Positions 1-6,943 of a stretch of 43,175 nucleotides of DNA are shown here, piece after piece. Origin of the DNA: a virus; IMG/VR virus record IMGVR_UViG_3300025151_000082, positions 1 through 43,175 of that record; one strand, written 5' to 3'. The translations under genes were made by a program, and so were the position numbers. The notes under the pieces are model-generated. The model saw nothing but the letters and a program-made list of their open reading frames with translations. It did not search any database and was not told where the DNA came from. Within the stretch, counting starts at the first letter, position 1; each line of letters starts with the position of its first letter.

Positions 1-275
1 AATGCAAGTATAAATGGCCCATTTCTAACCAATCTTGGTTATATCCAACTCTACTATCATAGCAATGCTTAATATACCTTGTCAACATACTAAAGTTAAA
101 CACATCATATGGCCAACCTAACCATAAATCAGACGACCTCATATTAGCATGACAGTCTAATTTATTATCTCGTATAGTCCACTGTAAGTTTAGTGTACAT
201 GGTACATCTTTTGTTATACGTGGTTGTTCTCGCCAGATATTACATACAGCTTGTCTTGTATTTTTATCCCTTATT
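1..275. repeat. Left copy of an imperfect end-to-end duplication
   Basis: This segment aligns in the same orientation with 42898-43175. Identity is roughly 90% by eye and higher over the inner 215 bp. One 6-nt length difference keeps the reading frame. Both copies encode the central part of the ThyA-family protein. The mismatches mean it is not an exact assembly overlap or an exact terminal repeat. It could reflect strain variation at a circular join, or tandem paralogues. Confidence 0.85.
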
Positions 276-604
276 AATTTATCAACAACATAACACGACT
301 GATCTACAAACTTAGGACCATAAGCCCCAAAGAATGTAAGATTGTCGTCTGAATAATCACTAATTGTTTTTGAATAAGGTGATATTGACTCTACTCTATT
401 ATCACCAGTTAAAATCCAATATGCTTCTGCAGCCATGAATTTATAACCTAACTTCCTCTTTTTTATTGTTAAGATCGGGTAATTCATATTTATAACAGTA
501 GTCTTAGTAAGTTCATAAGTTTTATATCCTCTAGGACTTATTGGTCTACCATGTTCTACTACTTCTTTTAATGTCTCGATCCAAACATCATTAACATATT
601 GCAT
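1..604 (-). CDS. ThyA-family pyrimidine (hydroxy)methylase, probable dCMP hydroxymethylase; 3' end off the left edge
   Basis: The first 201 codons are present, from ATG at 604, and the frame runs off the window edge. The fold is that of thymidylate synthase and dCMP hydroxymethylase, which transfer a one-carbon unit from methylene-tetrahydrofolate to C5 of a pyrimidine nucleotide. Visible motifs: Glu60 in AEAYWIL, GAYG (93-96), catalytic Cys136 in VPCTLNLQ, and RSSD (156-159). WLGWPYD follows, ending in Asp167. Thymidylate synthase has Asn at that position (E. coli N177), whereas T4 dCMP hydroxymethylase has Asp. ISDYS (81-85) has Ser where E. coli has Trp80. Both differences favour dCMP as substrate and hydroxymethylation as outcome; this is inference from the family. 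The start overlaps the upstream kinase stop by 14 nt. A homologous C-terminal half lies at the right edge. Confidence 0.85.
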   Translation of the reverse strand, partial: MQYVNDVWIETLKEVVEHGRPISPRGYKTYELTKTTVINMNYPILTIKKRKLGYKFMAAEAYWILTGDNRVESISPYSKTISDYSDDNLTFFGAYGPKFVDQSCYVVDKLIRDKNTRQAVCNIWREQPRITKDVPCTLNLQWTIRDNKLDCHANMRSSDLWLGWPYDVFNFSMLTRYIKHCYDSRVGYNQDWLEMGHLYLH

Positions 605-1580
605 GTTTAAGTGCCTCCACTAAATTAACTTTTTTAAATCGCTTAACATACGACGGATGCGGTAACTCTTTATGAATAGCGATTCCATGTTCAGTTACGG
701 CATCGGCCGCATGTCCCCCGAGAGTAACTACCTTAAGCGCCTCAGCCAGGTAGCCTATGTGTTTATTAAATTTACCGTCATGGTCAAAAGCGTTACACCA
801 CATAAGTTTATGTTCATCTATACCAGCCTCATGTAAACACTCAGTTAAGTATAAACTACTATTCTTGTGTTCATAGAAAGGCCAGAACAGCTCACGACTC
901 TTAGGGTTAACTTGCTCTCCAACTATAAGGTATTTTGCGCCATCTAAATGGCCTGCAACATTCCACTCGTTATGTTCTAACGCAGGTGGGTATTGTAATT
1001 CTTGTCTAAGTGATGCAAAATCAATAACTTGTTCTGCATATAAATCTAAATAGTGACCGTGTTCTGCTATGCAGTATCGTTTGTGGTCTCTTAGGTCTTT
1101 AACTCCGCCTGACCTAATTAAATAATCTATGTAGTTACCTTTATCTTCGTGTGACTGGCAACCATACCATAGTTTGTTATATAATACTGAAACATCTGAC
1201 ATATCATCATACATTTCGTATCTACTTTCTTTTAATCTTACAAATCTTTTATTATGTTTTTTATCAGGTAAGCAGTATACATAAACTGCACCTAACTTGC
1301 GAGCTATACGATCTGCTAAGCGACCTTGTAATGGCCAAGCGCTGCCATTACGAAAGACAGAGGAGTAAACCGCCTCAGAAGGCCACCATCTATCTATTAC
1401 CACCGGTACGGTGCTACGAGATGCAAAACGTATAGCCGCAGTATGGTAGTCGAATATTTTATCCTTCCACCTATAACCTAAGTGTAGGTACTTACCTGAA
1501 AGTTGCTTACACAACTCTCTAGCCAATGTGGTTTTCCCTACACCGTCAGGACCATCAAGAATGATGATTTGTCTGCTCAT
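591..1580 (-). CDS. dNMP (thymidylate-like) kinase fused to a uracil-DNA-glycosylase-like domain
   Basis: The protein has 329 aa from the ATG at 1580, which overlaps the MazG stop as ATGA; ATG 1586 is an alternative. Residues 1-150 form a P-loop nucleoside-monophosphate kinase: GPDGVGKTT (10-18) and DRWWPSEA (63-70), the latter like the DR motif of thymidylate kinases. Residues about 205-325 look like the UDG family 4/5 fold: VGEQ (220-223), CNAF (262-265), VTLGGHAADAV (285-295) and HPSYVKR (308-314). The usual first UDG motif (GExPG) is altered, so glycosylase activity is uncertain and the domain may only bind a base or nucleotide. It sits directly upstream of the ThyA-like gene, so it probably phosphorylates the product of that enzyme. 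The kinase call is firm and the C-terminal call is moderate. Confidence 0.8.
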   Translation of the reverse strand: MSRQIIILDGPDGVGKTTLARELCKQLSGKYLHLGYRWKDKIFDYHTAAIRFASRSTVPVVIDRWWPSEAVYSSVFRNGSAWPLQGRLADRIARKLGAVYVYCLPDKKHNKRFVRLKESRYEMYDDMSDVSVLYNKLWYGCQSHEDKGNYIDYLIRSGGVKDLRDHKRYCIAEHGHYLDLYAEQVIDFASLRQELQYPPALEHNEWNVAGHLDGAKYLIVGEQVNPKSRELFWPFYEHKNSSLYLTECLHEAGIDEHKLMWCNAFDHDGKFNKHIGYLAEALKVVTLGGHAADAVTEHGIAIHKELPHPSYVKRFKKVNLVEALKHAIC

Positions 1581-1927
1581 ACACAATCCTCTAAGTTAGG
1601 TTTTTTCCAACCTACAGGTTTAGAAATACCTGACTTAAAAGTTACGTCTTTGTCACGTACTTTCTTCATGTTAGCCTCATGTACCTTTTGCCATGCTTTA
1701 GAAAAATCATAACCATGTAGAATAGATGTACCGATCGCTATATAGACTAGGTCAACTATTGCATCAAGTTTATCTTCATGTGTTTTTGCATGACAGTATT
1801 CCCAAAGCTCTTCAATCATATGTGTAAAACGTTGCTCATGATAAGTCTTACTTAAAAACTTACCTTTTTTAGGGCAATCCATTTCAAACTTATTAAGAAA
1901 GTCTCTGACGTCTTGTTCTAAGGACAT
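1577..1927 (-). CDS. MazG-like all-alpha nucleotide pyrophosphohydrolase
   Basis: 116 aa. The ATG at 1927 is chosen because GGAG lies 7 nt upstream; 1939 is an in-frame alternative without a clear ribosome site. EELWE (39-43) and DAIVDLV (54-60) give the ExxE/DxxD metal-binding pattern of the MazG/HisE superfamily, followed by the family's typical EANMKKV segment (85-91). Such enzymes split dNTPs or NTPs into the monophosphate and pyrophosphate. Upstream of a dNMP kinase and a ThyA-like enzyme it could clear an unwanted canonical dNTP (dCTP or dUTP), as T4 gp56 does for dCTP. It could equally be a house-cleaning or (p)ppGpp-related MazG. It overlaps the methyltransferase end by 10 nt and the kinase start by 4 nt, so the genes are probably translationally coupled. 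Confidence 0.8.
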   Translation of the reverse strand: MSLEQDVRDFLNKFEMDCPKKGKFLSKTYHEQRFTHMIEELWEYCHAKTHEDKLDAIVDLVYIAIGTSILHGYDFSKAWQKVHEANMKKVRDKDVTFKSGISKPVGWKKPNLEDCV

Positions 1928-2766
1928 AATTGTCTCCAATCTTCAGACGAGGACCAACGACCCTCAATATCAGGTAAACTATTAAACAATCTACCATATG
2001 TTTCGTTAGTTGCTGTTTTAGTCAACTCCCAAATACAGTTACGTGAGTGCTGAGGAAACATAGGGGCAAAGATCGTAGACAAATAGTTAGTATCGTAATA
2101 CTCCCTAAACTTCTCAAAAACATAACTTAAGTTTGGGTCTGTTTCAACCATATGTTTATAATCTTTGATACTAGCGAAAGTACCCCAATGACCTCTGATT
2201 CCAAAGCCTACATCTTCAATCATAGCTCCTAATGCTTGATAAGTCATTTCGTTGATATGATTGTTAGCAGCACCTACATCTGGGTCCCAGCAAGGTGTAC
2301 TAATAAATGCAGTACCTTCTACTTCTAATAGTTCATATATTTTACCTAGCATGCGTCTAGCATGTTCAGGCGCTACATGTTCTAGCACTTCAAAACATAC
2401 AATCGTGTTAGGTGGTTCGTTAAAGTCTTTAGTACCTAAAGTACAAATATCTGTACTACCTGCTAGCTTAGGCTTCCAACCAGCCTTAGCAAATTGATCT
2501 GGCATCGTTAATTTGTTAACATCGACTGCATAATACTCAGATGGTTTCATGCGTGATGAATGCATTAACTTAGCTAGTGGTATCTCTTTACCACAACCGA
2601 TATCTAAGACACGTGCTGTAGCATAACGCTTTTGATTCATCAAATGCTTGGTCACGTGAGTCCATCTTAAACAGTGAGCTATATAGTCACGATGTAAGAA
2701 CCCTCTTGACTCCGCACTATCGATCGATAGCATAGTCTTGTCAATCTTCCTCTTAGGGTTTGGCAT
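1918..2766 (-). CDS. Class I SAM-dependent methyltransferase
   Basis: 282 aa from the ATG at 2766, preceded by GGAGGAG and overlapping the upstream stop as TAATG; an in-frame ATG at 2793 is less likely. Motif I is VLDIGCG (53-59), with YYAVDV following as the acidic strand-2 motif. CFEVLEHV and the FISTPCWD strand are typical of small-molecule or Methyltransf_11/23 type enzymes. No DPPY/NPPY or PCQ motif of adenine or cytosine-C5 DNA methyltransferases is visible, so ordinary DNA methylation is not supported. The neighbours are nucleotide-metabolism genes, so a modified nucleotide or base is one possible substrate. A cell-wall, lipid or protein substrate cannot be excluded. Confidence 0.8.
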   Translation of the reverse strand: MPNPKRKIDKTMLSIDSAESRGFLHRDYIAHCLRWTHVTKHLMNQKRYATARVLDIGCGKEIPLAKLMHSSRMKPSEYYAVDVNKLTMPDQFAKAGWKPKLAGSTDICTLGTKDFNEPPNTIVCFEVLEHVAPEHARRMLGKIYELLEVEGTAFISTPCWDPDVGAANNHINEMTYQALGAMIEDVGFGIRGHWGTFASIKDYKHMVETDPNLSYVFEKFREYYDTNYLSTIFAPMFPQHSRNCIWELTKTATNETYGRLFNSLPDIEGRWSSSEDWRQLCP

Positions 2767-3047
2767 TATAATTCTCCTCCACAATGTGGACAATGCTTAA
2801 TTAATTTGTTGTTGCTTATTAGTATATCAATAGCCTGTTTACGGATAAGATAACCTGTATAATAGGTTAAAATCCTAGCAGCTTCTTGACGTGTCCTAAC
2901 TGTCTCGCGAATGCTTTCGAGCAACTCCTTTTGCTCGATAACTTTAGCTTTATAGATAATGTCTAATAGGTAACGTGCTTGTTTTGGCAGAGGCACGTTA
3001 CCTGCACATCTATCGCGAAACATATAATATTTACGCGGCCTTAGCAT
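2766..3047 (-). CDS. Small basic protein with C-terminal CxxC, possible winged-helix
   Basis: 93 aa from ATG 3047, or 85 aa from ATG 3023. The gene overlaps the end of the DUF932 gene and its stop overlaps the methyltransferase start (TAATG). The central region (about 20-75) is helical, with alternating basic and hydrophobic residues that could form a helix-turn-helix. The C-terminus has CPHC, a single metal-knuckle half. No family is recognised. Confidence 0.6.
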   Translation of the reverse strand: MLRPRKYYMFRDRCAGNVPLPKQARYLLDIIYKAKVIEQKELLESIRETVRTRQEAARILTYYTGYLIRKQAIDILISNNKLIKHCPHCGGEL

Positions 3048-3987
3048 ATTCCGTTGCCAAGTCTAACGCTTTACGTTTCATAGTTGCTTTACTACCAAAC
3101 CACGCTGAGCGTAGGGCAGCATTTCTGTCACGACCTGAAACATGATCAGCATAGTACGTGACTGCATTAAGTGCAGACCACCATGTACCTTCTGACATCT
3201 TAGAGCCAGGTTGTTTATGCAATAATTGATGAACTGTTGTAGCAGATCGATTCCAAAGCTCACGTTGTTGAACTTCGTTAACATTATTTGGCATAAATTG
3301 ACGTACGATAAACTCGTTGAGTTTAGCTTCCGTGTATCGTTTCTTAGCTAAGAACTGAGCTTGTTGTTTAAACTCACTGAGTTGTGATTTAGCTAATCCA
3401 AGCGCTTCTTGCGCTCTAAATTGAACAGCTTCATTAAACTCTTGAACGTGTGGCATACGAAACTTCGTAGCACCGGTCTCATTCAAGGCTGCTGTAATTG
3501 TGTTATTGCACACTACACGAATGTTGGTGAACATTATAGTTAATGCTTTACCCCATTGGTGTGGGTGTGAAATAAGTAAATATCCCTCGACATCATCGCC
3601 TTTAGTTACGGAAAAACCATCTTTAATAGAGGCTAATCCCCAAACATGACGACCATCGTCAAGAGAACCCGCTGTGTCCATCTTCATGTCACCAGATTTG
3701 ACAAACTTATTAAAGAAGTCAAAAACGGTGTCATTTTGGATAGGCAAGTAATTTTTACCACAAGGACCGAGAATCTTATTGGTGTCTGATCTGACAAGTA
3801 CATTCCACTCATCAGACTTAACATAAACTTCTCCATTCAAGTGATAAACAGGCTTCTTCTGAACTTGCCACTCAAGGCCAGCGGCTTTCAACATTTGTTG
3901 TGGTGTAAGGTTGTCATCAACTCTTTCACCTAAGCCGTGCCAGGGTGTCTTGCCAGCATAAGCCATAGTATCTACCATGTGTGACAT
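3031..3987 (-). CDS. DUF932 phage/plasmid protein
   Basis: 318 aa, ATG with AGGAG 6-7 nt upstream. It matches the DUF932 (TIGR03299) family of phage and plasmid proteins. The N-terminus has TPWHGLG, followed by the family's LTPQQMLKAAGLEW segment. GPCGKNYLPIQN and FTNIRVVCNNT come further on, the latter in the middle of the protein. The family is widespread in phages and mobile plasmids, and its biochemical role is not established. A promoter-like TATAAT tract lies at 4015-4041, so this gene may head the methyltransferase, MazG, kinase and ThyA transcription unit. Confidence 0.85.
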   Translation of the reverse strand: MSHMVDTMAYAGKTPWHGLGERVDDNLTPQQMLKAAGLEWQVQKKPVYHLNGEVYVKSDEWNVLVRSDTNKILGPCGKNYLPIQNDTVFDFFNKFVKSGDMKMDTAGSLDDGRHVWGLASIKDGFSVTKGDDVEGYLLISHPHQWGKALTIMFTNIRVVCNNTITAALNETGATKFRMPHVQEFNEAVQFRAQEALGLAKSQLSEFKQQAQFLAKKRYTEAKLNEFIVRQFMPNNVNEVQQRELWNRSATTVHQLLHKQPGSKMSEGTWWSALNAVTYYADHVSGRDRNAALRSAWFGSKATMKRKALDLATEYAKAA

Positions 3988-4014
3988 AACTTTCTCCTGT
4001 ATATCTAGTTTACT

Positions 4015-4041
4015 ATTATATTATAAAATACGGAATAAACA
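4015..4041 (-). promoter_or_regulatory. Promoter-like element, short variant of the recurrent box
   Basis: Read on the minus strand this has TGTTTATTC at its upstream end and overlapping TATAAT hexamers downstream. It is 9 nt shorter between the two parts than the four 36-bp boxes at 5331, 6205, 7417 and 39862. It lies in the 63-bp gap before the DUF932 gene. Confidence 0.45.
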
Positions 4042-4050
4042 ATTTAAACA

Positions 4051-4299
4051 TTATTTATTCCATATATCCTCTTTTGGTATTTCGACATCCTCGTTAGTAG
4101 GTGGCCATATCTTTGCAGTTGTATAACCATGTCTTACTAACATGTAGGCAATCTGAGCAGAAACACTTCTCATGTCTCTTTCAGCTGCTACCTTACATGC
4201 CTTATACACATTCTTTGGCAAACTAACTAAGGTGCGCCGACTTTTGATCGGCGCTCTGTTTAGTTTTGGTCTGCCTGCTTTCTTTTTAGGCGTGTCCAT
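4051..4299 (-). CDS. Small basic DNA-binding protein, ribbon-helix-helix-like with AT-hook-like N-terminus
   Basis: 82 aa. The N-terminus KKKAGRPKLNR has the GRP core of an AT-hook. The segment RRTLVSLPKNVYKACKVAAE then RDMRSVSAQI resembles a strand followed by two helices, as in Arc/CopG ribbon-helix-helix proteins. It could be a transcription regulator of phage or host genes. The start overlaps the upstream gene by 14 nt. It is the last gene before the promoter-like element at 4015-4041. Confidence 0.65.
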   Translation of the reverse strand: MDTPKKKAGRPKLNRAPIKSRRTLVSLPKNVYKACKVAAERDMRSVSAQIAYMLVRHGYTTAKIWPPTNEDVEIPKEDIWNK

Positions 4300-4504
4300 T
4301 CTTTTTTGCTTCCTCCTCGACTATACGAGATACATACGAGACCATCTGGCCATCGACACCCATCTCATCAGCCAACAGATTATTAATCTCCTTTGAGATA
4401 TACGTTTGAATGACTCTTTCATATCTGTCTTGACCTAAGCCGACTTCCATACGTTCTACGTAGTCGTCGTCAACTTTAAACTCGATGTGTATATCTATTA
4501 ACAT
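4286..4504 (-). CDS. Hypothetical protein, 72 aa
   Basis: No family is recognised. The start overlaps the previous stop as TAATG, so translation is probably coupled. The protein is acidic (many Asp and Glu), with a predicted helical C-terminal half and a central QTYISKEINNLL helix. Confidence 0.65.
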   Translation of the reverse strand: MLIDIHIEFKVDDDYVERMEVGLGQDRYERVIQTYISKEINNLLADEMGVDGQMVSYVSRIVEEEAKKNGHA

Positions 4505-4698
4505 TAGTCTTCTCCTGATGTTATGATAGACATATCATAGATTCCAGCATCTTGCATACAGCTCATAAGTTCACGAACTATGGCTGACTGCAATTGTCTA
4601 CGTGTAGGTGTGTCATCTAGGTCGTGGGCCGTCATAAACGACCCACTCCAGTCAACATCCTTTTCGTTAAATATTATTTGTAGTTCCATACTAGTCAT
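4504..4698 (-). CDS. Hypothetical protein, 64 aa
   Basis: The start at 4698 (MTSMELQ) is chosen because it lies at the upstream gene's stop (4691). The open frame continues further upstream to 4785, but this would bury the start deep in another gene. Acidic, with no recognised family; ends in TSGED. Confidence 0.6.
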   Translation of the reverse strand: MTSMELQIIFNEKDVDWSGSFMTAHDLDDTPTRRQLQSAIVRELMSCMQDAGIYDMSIITSGED

Positions 4699-4912
4699 CC
4701 TCGCCATTGTAAGGTTCATCGATACAGTTAAGTACATGACCAAAGTGTTTACGGAATACTTTCTTAGCATGTCCGTGATCACCACTAGTCATGTCTGTCC
4801 TAATCGAAGCAATATGTTCAGGCGTCATTTCCATTTGCCTGCCGTACTGCTTGACTAAAGCTATTAGACCGAAGACATTTTGGTTCAGGTCTACTGATAC
4901 TCTACGTGTCAT
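4691..4912 (-). CDS. Hypothetical protein, 73 aa
   Basis: GGAGG lies 7 nt upstream of the ATG, and the start overlaps the previous stop as ATGA. The N-terminus TRRVSVDLNQNVFGLIALVKQYG could be a strand plus helix of a small DNA-binding protein, but no family is recognised. Confidence 0.65.
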   Translation of the reverse strand: MTRRVSVDLNQNVFGLIALVKQYGRQMEMTPEHIASIRTDMTSGDHGHAKKVFRKHFGHVLNCIDEPYNGEDD

Positions 4913-5148
4913 GACACTAACCTCCTTCTATCGGCTAATACCTTACATACTCGGTGCATTTCATGTAGCCTGTAAGCTACACCATCAACTGCATCAAGCA
5001 TGCTCTTTTTTGTTAAGCCAGATCCTAAAGCCTCTAGTGTCTTTAGTTCCTCGGCTGAACACTCATCGAAATAGTCAGACAACAAGGTCTTAGTAGTCCT
5101 GATGAACATATCCATGTGTTGTTTTTGTATATCTAGGTTAGTGTCCAT
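4909..5148 (-). CDS. Hypothetical protein, 79 aa
   Basis: The start at 5148 (MDTNLDIQ) is preferred to 5184 because it limits overlap with the 49-aa gene upstream and follows a GGAGA sequence. Mostly helical, with no recognised domain. It overlaps the next gene as ATGA. Confidence 0.6.
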   Translation of the reverse strand: MDTNLDIQKQHMDMFIRTTKTLLSDYFDECSAEELKTLEALGSGLTKKSMLDAVDGVAYRLHEMHRVCKVLADRRRLVS

Positions 5149-5282
5149 TTTCCAGTCTCCCATTTCCAGACGACTTGAGCACAATCTTTAGACAATCTGC
5201 GATGGAAGACCATCTTACCAGTGTCTGCGTCGAAGTGCACTAAGTATCGTTTGAAGCCATTATATATCTTAATCAGATGCAT
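5133..5282 (-). CDS. Hypothetical protein, 49 aa
   Basis: This short frame runs from ATG 5282, with AGGAG about 6 nt upstream, to TAG at 5133. The product is basic and aromatic (three Trp near the C-terminus, WKWETGKW). It is the first gene downstream of the promoter-like box at 5331-5366. No family is recognised. Confidence 0.65.
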   Translation of the reverse strand: MHLIKIYNGFKRYLVHFDADTGKMVFHRRLSKDCAQVVWKWETGKWTLT

Positions 5283-5330
5283 AATATTCTCCTTTCTTTG
5301 TTAGTGATATATACCCTTTTATATACCATA

Positions 5331-5366
5331 ATTATATTATATATTGAGTTAAGCCCAAAATAAACA
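5331..5366 (-). promoter_or_regulatory. Recurrent 36-bp promoter-like box, copy 2
   Basis: On the minus strand: TGTTTATTTT, then a GGGCTTAACT block, then an AT-rich block with two overlapping TATAAT hexamers. It has the same internal spacing as the boxes at 6205, 7417 and 39862. It lies between a terminator (5476-5541) and the gene starting at 5282. Confidence 0.6.
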
Positions 5367-5475
5367 GATTTGTTATTGAGCCAAAAAAGCCAATACGAGG
5401 ATCGTGACCCTATATATATGATTTTTATAGACATTATTGGCATATTGTATTTATTGAGCCGCACAGCATATTTTG

Positions 5476-5541
5476 AAAAAAAAATCTAGAAAAATCCCTA
5501 TATAGCGATAACGTATTAGGAGATACTGCACTATATAGGGA
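5476..5541 (-). terminator. Rho-independent terminator of the leftward transcript
   Basis: An 11-bp perfect inverted repeat, TCCCTATATAG (top strand 5495-5505) and CTATATAGGGA (5531-5541), flanks a 25-nt loop. On the minus strand it is followed by T5 and, after CTAGA, T9 (5476-5494). It starts 17 nt past the stop of the gene at 5558-5725. The long loop and AT-rich stem are atypical, but the T-tracts are clear. Confidence 0.65.
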
Positions 5542-5557
5542 CCCACCGACGGAGGTG

Positions 5558-5725
5558 TTATTGTTGTTCTTTCATTAATTCATCCTTGAAAGCTTTCTCA
5601 TAAAATCCTTGTATAACGATATTCAGCATCTCATGCTGTTTAACCCCATAAAACGCTGCCATAATATTTAGCAGACGTTTAGTTTCCGCCGTCATGAGAT
5701 AACGGTATTGGTATTGTTTAGGCAT
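5558..5725 (-). CDS. Small ribbon-helix-helix-like protein, 55 aa
   Basis: This short frame runs from ATG 5725 to TAA 5558. YQYRYLMTAETKRLLNIMAA then FYGVKQHEMLNIVIQGFYE resembles a strand-helix-helix CopG/Arc arrangement, so a DNA-binding regulator is possible. The start overlaps the previous stop by 8 nt, and a terminator follows directly. Confidence 0.6.
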   Translation of the reverse strand: MPKQYQYRYLMTAETKRLLNIMAAFYGVKQHEMLNIVIQGFYEKAFKDELMKEQQ

Positions 5726-5942
5726 TTTTCCACTGTACTCCTATTTTGTTAAATTTCTTTATTTCTTCCAGTTGTTTCTTGGTAATACCATAGTATTCAC
5801 AAGGATTATCAACTCTAAACCTAGAGCATTCAGACATTGTGGGATCGACGATCCACGTACCTTCATACTCAAAACCCAGCTTTTCTTCAGCTAGTTCTAT
5901 CTTGGGCTGTATTTTCTGACAACCCTTTGATATTTTTGCCAT
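5718..5942 (-). CDS. Hypothetical protein, 74 aa
   Basis: AGGAGG lies 6 nt upstream of the ATG. The protein contains two Cys (CSRFRVDNPC) but no recognisable zinc motif. No family is recognised. It lies in a run of three genes downstream of the promoter-like box at 6205-6240. Confidence 0.6.
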   Translation of the reverse strand: MAKISKGCQKIQPKIELAEEKLGFEYEGTWIVDPTMSECSRFRVDNPCEYYGITKKQLEEIKKFNKIGVQWKNA

Positions 5943-5952
5943 ATTTGTCCTC

Positions 5953-6186
5953 CTAATTGTTAATTATTTCATCGGCACCATGATGTGGTTCATCTTCCAA
6001 ATTAAATGCACGGAGGTCTTCCAATTGCATTGGTTTTCTGAGGCGAAACTCCACGAATGGATTTCCACCAGCAGGACCAATAGCTGAAATAACCTTCATG
6101 CTACCTTCATATTTTTGGATAAAACCACATAAATCACCGAAATTGGCGTCTTCCGCGACGTCAACTCTATAGATATATATAGTCAT
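5953..6186 (-). CDS. Hypothetical protein, 77 aa
   Basis: AGGAGAAAGT precedes the ATG. A small, mixed alpha/beta, acidic protein with no recognised family. It is the first gene after the promoter-like box at 6205-6240. Confidence 0.6.
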   Translation of the reverse strand: MTIYIYRVDVAEDANFGDLCGFIQKYEGSMKVISAIGPAGGNPFVEFRLRKPMQLEDLRAFNLEDEPHHGADEIINN

Positions 6187-6204
6187 ACTTTCTCCTGTCT
6201 TATT

Positions 6205-6240
6205 ATTATATTATATAATCAGTTTATCCGAAAATAAACA
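6205..6240 (-). promoter_or_regulatory. Recurrent 36-bp promoter-like box, copy 1
   Basis: On the minus strand: TGTTTATTTT, CGGATAAACT, then GATTATATAATATAAT. Two overlapping TATAAT hexamers serve as a candidate -10. The upstream part contains an exact inverted repeat GTTTAT/ATAAAC around TTTCGG, which could be an operator or an activator site. The distance to the ATG of the next gene is about 20 nt. Confidence 0.65.
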
Positions 6241-6244
6241 GATT

Positions 6245-6475
6245 TTATTCTCCTTTCATTATAGTTCCGTCTGGTAGTTCTAGGTCATATTGGTCTGAAG
6301 CATTCCACCACCACCAATTTTTAACCATCTCCTCATTCCTTATTGTCCACTTTGTAGACATATGGGGATCTGAGTCGCCAGTGGTGACATCAGGGAATTT
6401 TCTACATACTTCTTCCCAAAATGCCACCTCCGCATTATCTACCAGATCGGTAAGTTTAATTACCGGTCTAGCCAT
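6245..6475 (-). CDS. Hypothetical protein, 76 aa
   Basis: GGAGG precedes the ATG. The product contains a cluster of Trp (NWWWWNAS) and a C-terminal strand-rich segment. No family is recognised. Confidence 0.6.
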   Translation of the reverse strand: MARPVIKLTDLVDNAEVAFWEEVCRKFPDVTTGDSDPHMSTKWTIRNEEMVKNWWWWNASDQYDLELPDGTIMKGE

Positions 6476-6486
6476 TATTATCCTCC

Positions 6487-6696
6487 TTATATTAAATTTA
6501 CAATATCACAGCATTGATTCATGCGAAGCTCTTGGGCTTTCTCATCATCATTATCTTTTTCGGTCATTTCCATGAAACTTTCCATGAATTCAAAACCTTC
6601 AAGATCTAAAAACTTCTCAAACCCATTGCTGCTAAACAATTTTTTGCGAAGTTCTGCTGCGATACTAACTTTTTCTTTCAAAGTTAATACCTTCAT
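6487..6696 (-). CDS. Hypothetical protein, 69 aa
   Basis: GGAGA precedes the ATG. Acidic, helical, with repeated FMESFMEMTEKDNDDE. No family is recognised. Confidence 0.6.
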   Translation of the reverse strand: MKVLTLKEKVSIAAELRKKLFSSNGFEKFLDLEGFEFMESFMEMTEKDNDDEKAQELRMNQCCDIVNLI

Positions 6697-6699
6697 TTT

Positions 6700-6915
6700 T
6701 TATTCTCCAATTATTTCTTTTTCATTACCGACTTTGTTGATTACCGCATTATAAACGGCCGTCCATAACTCAAGTTTATCATCTCCAACAAACTCAGTAC
6801 CTTTTAGGAATCTGATTGTTGGGATAATATTACCCATTATATGGTCGGTCATTTTATGACAGTCCTCATCATTTAAGCCGGCAGATCTGAAATGGTCTTT
6901 TAAAGACTCATCCAT
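6700..6915 (-). CDS. Hypothetical protein, 71 aa
   Basis: GGAGG precedes the ATG. No recognised family; acidic and mostly helical. It follows the hairpin at 6944-6970. Confidence 0.6.
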   Translation of the reverse strand: MDESLKDHFRSAGLNDEDCHKMTDHIMGNIIPTIRFLKGTEFVGDDKLELWTAVYNAVINKVGNEKEIIGE

Positions 6916-6943
6916 ATTTGCCTCCGTTTTTTATATTAATTAA

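Noticed and set aside
1-275. Exact terminal repeat as in T7
   Set aside because: The two end copies differ by many substitutions and an indel and lie inside a gene.
1151-1435. 94-codon plus-strand frame opposite the kinase gene
   Set aside because: Antisense shadow of a motif-confirmed gene.
5273-5464. 63-codon minus-strand open frame in the AT-rich gap
   Set aside because: It covers the promoter box and lacks a ribosome site; composition is low-complexity AT.
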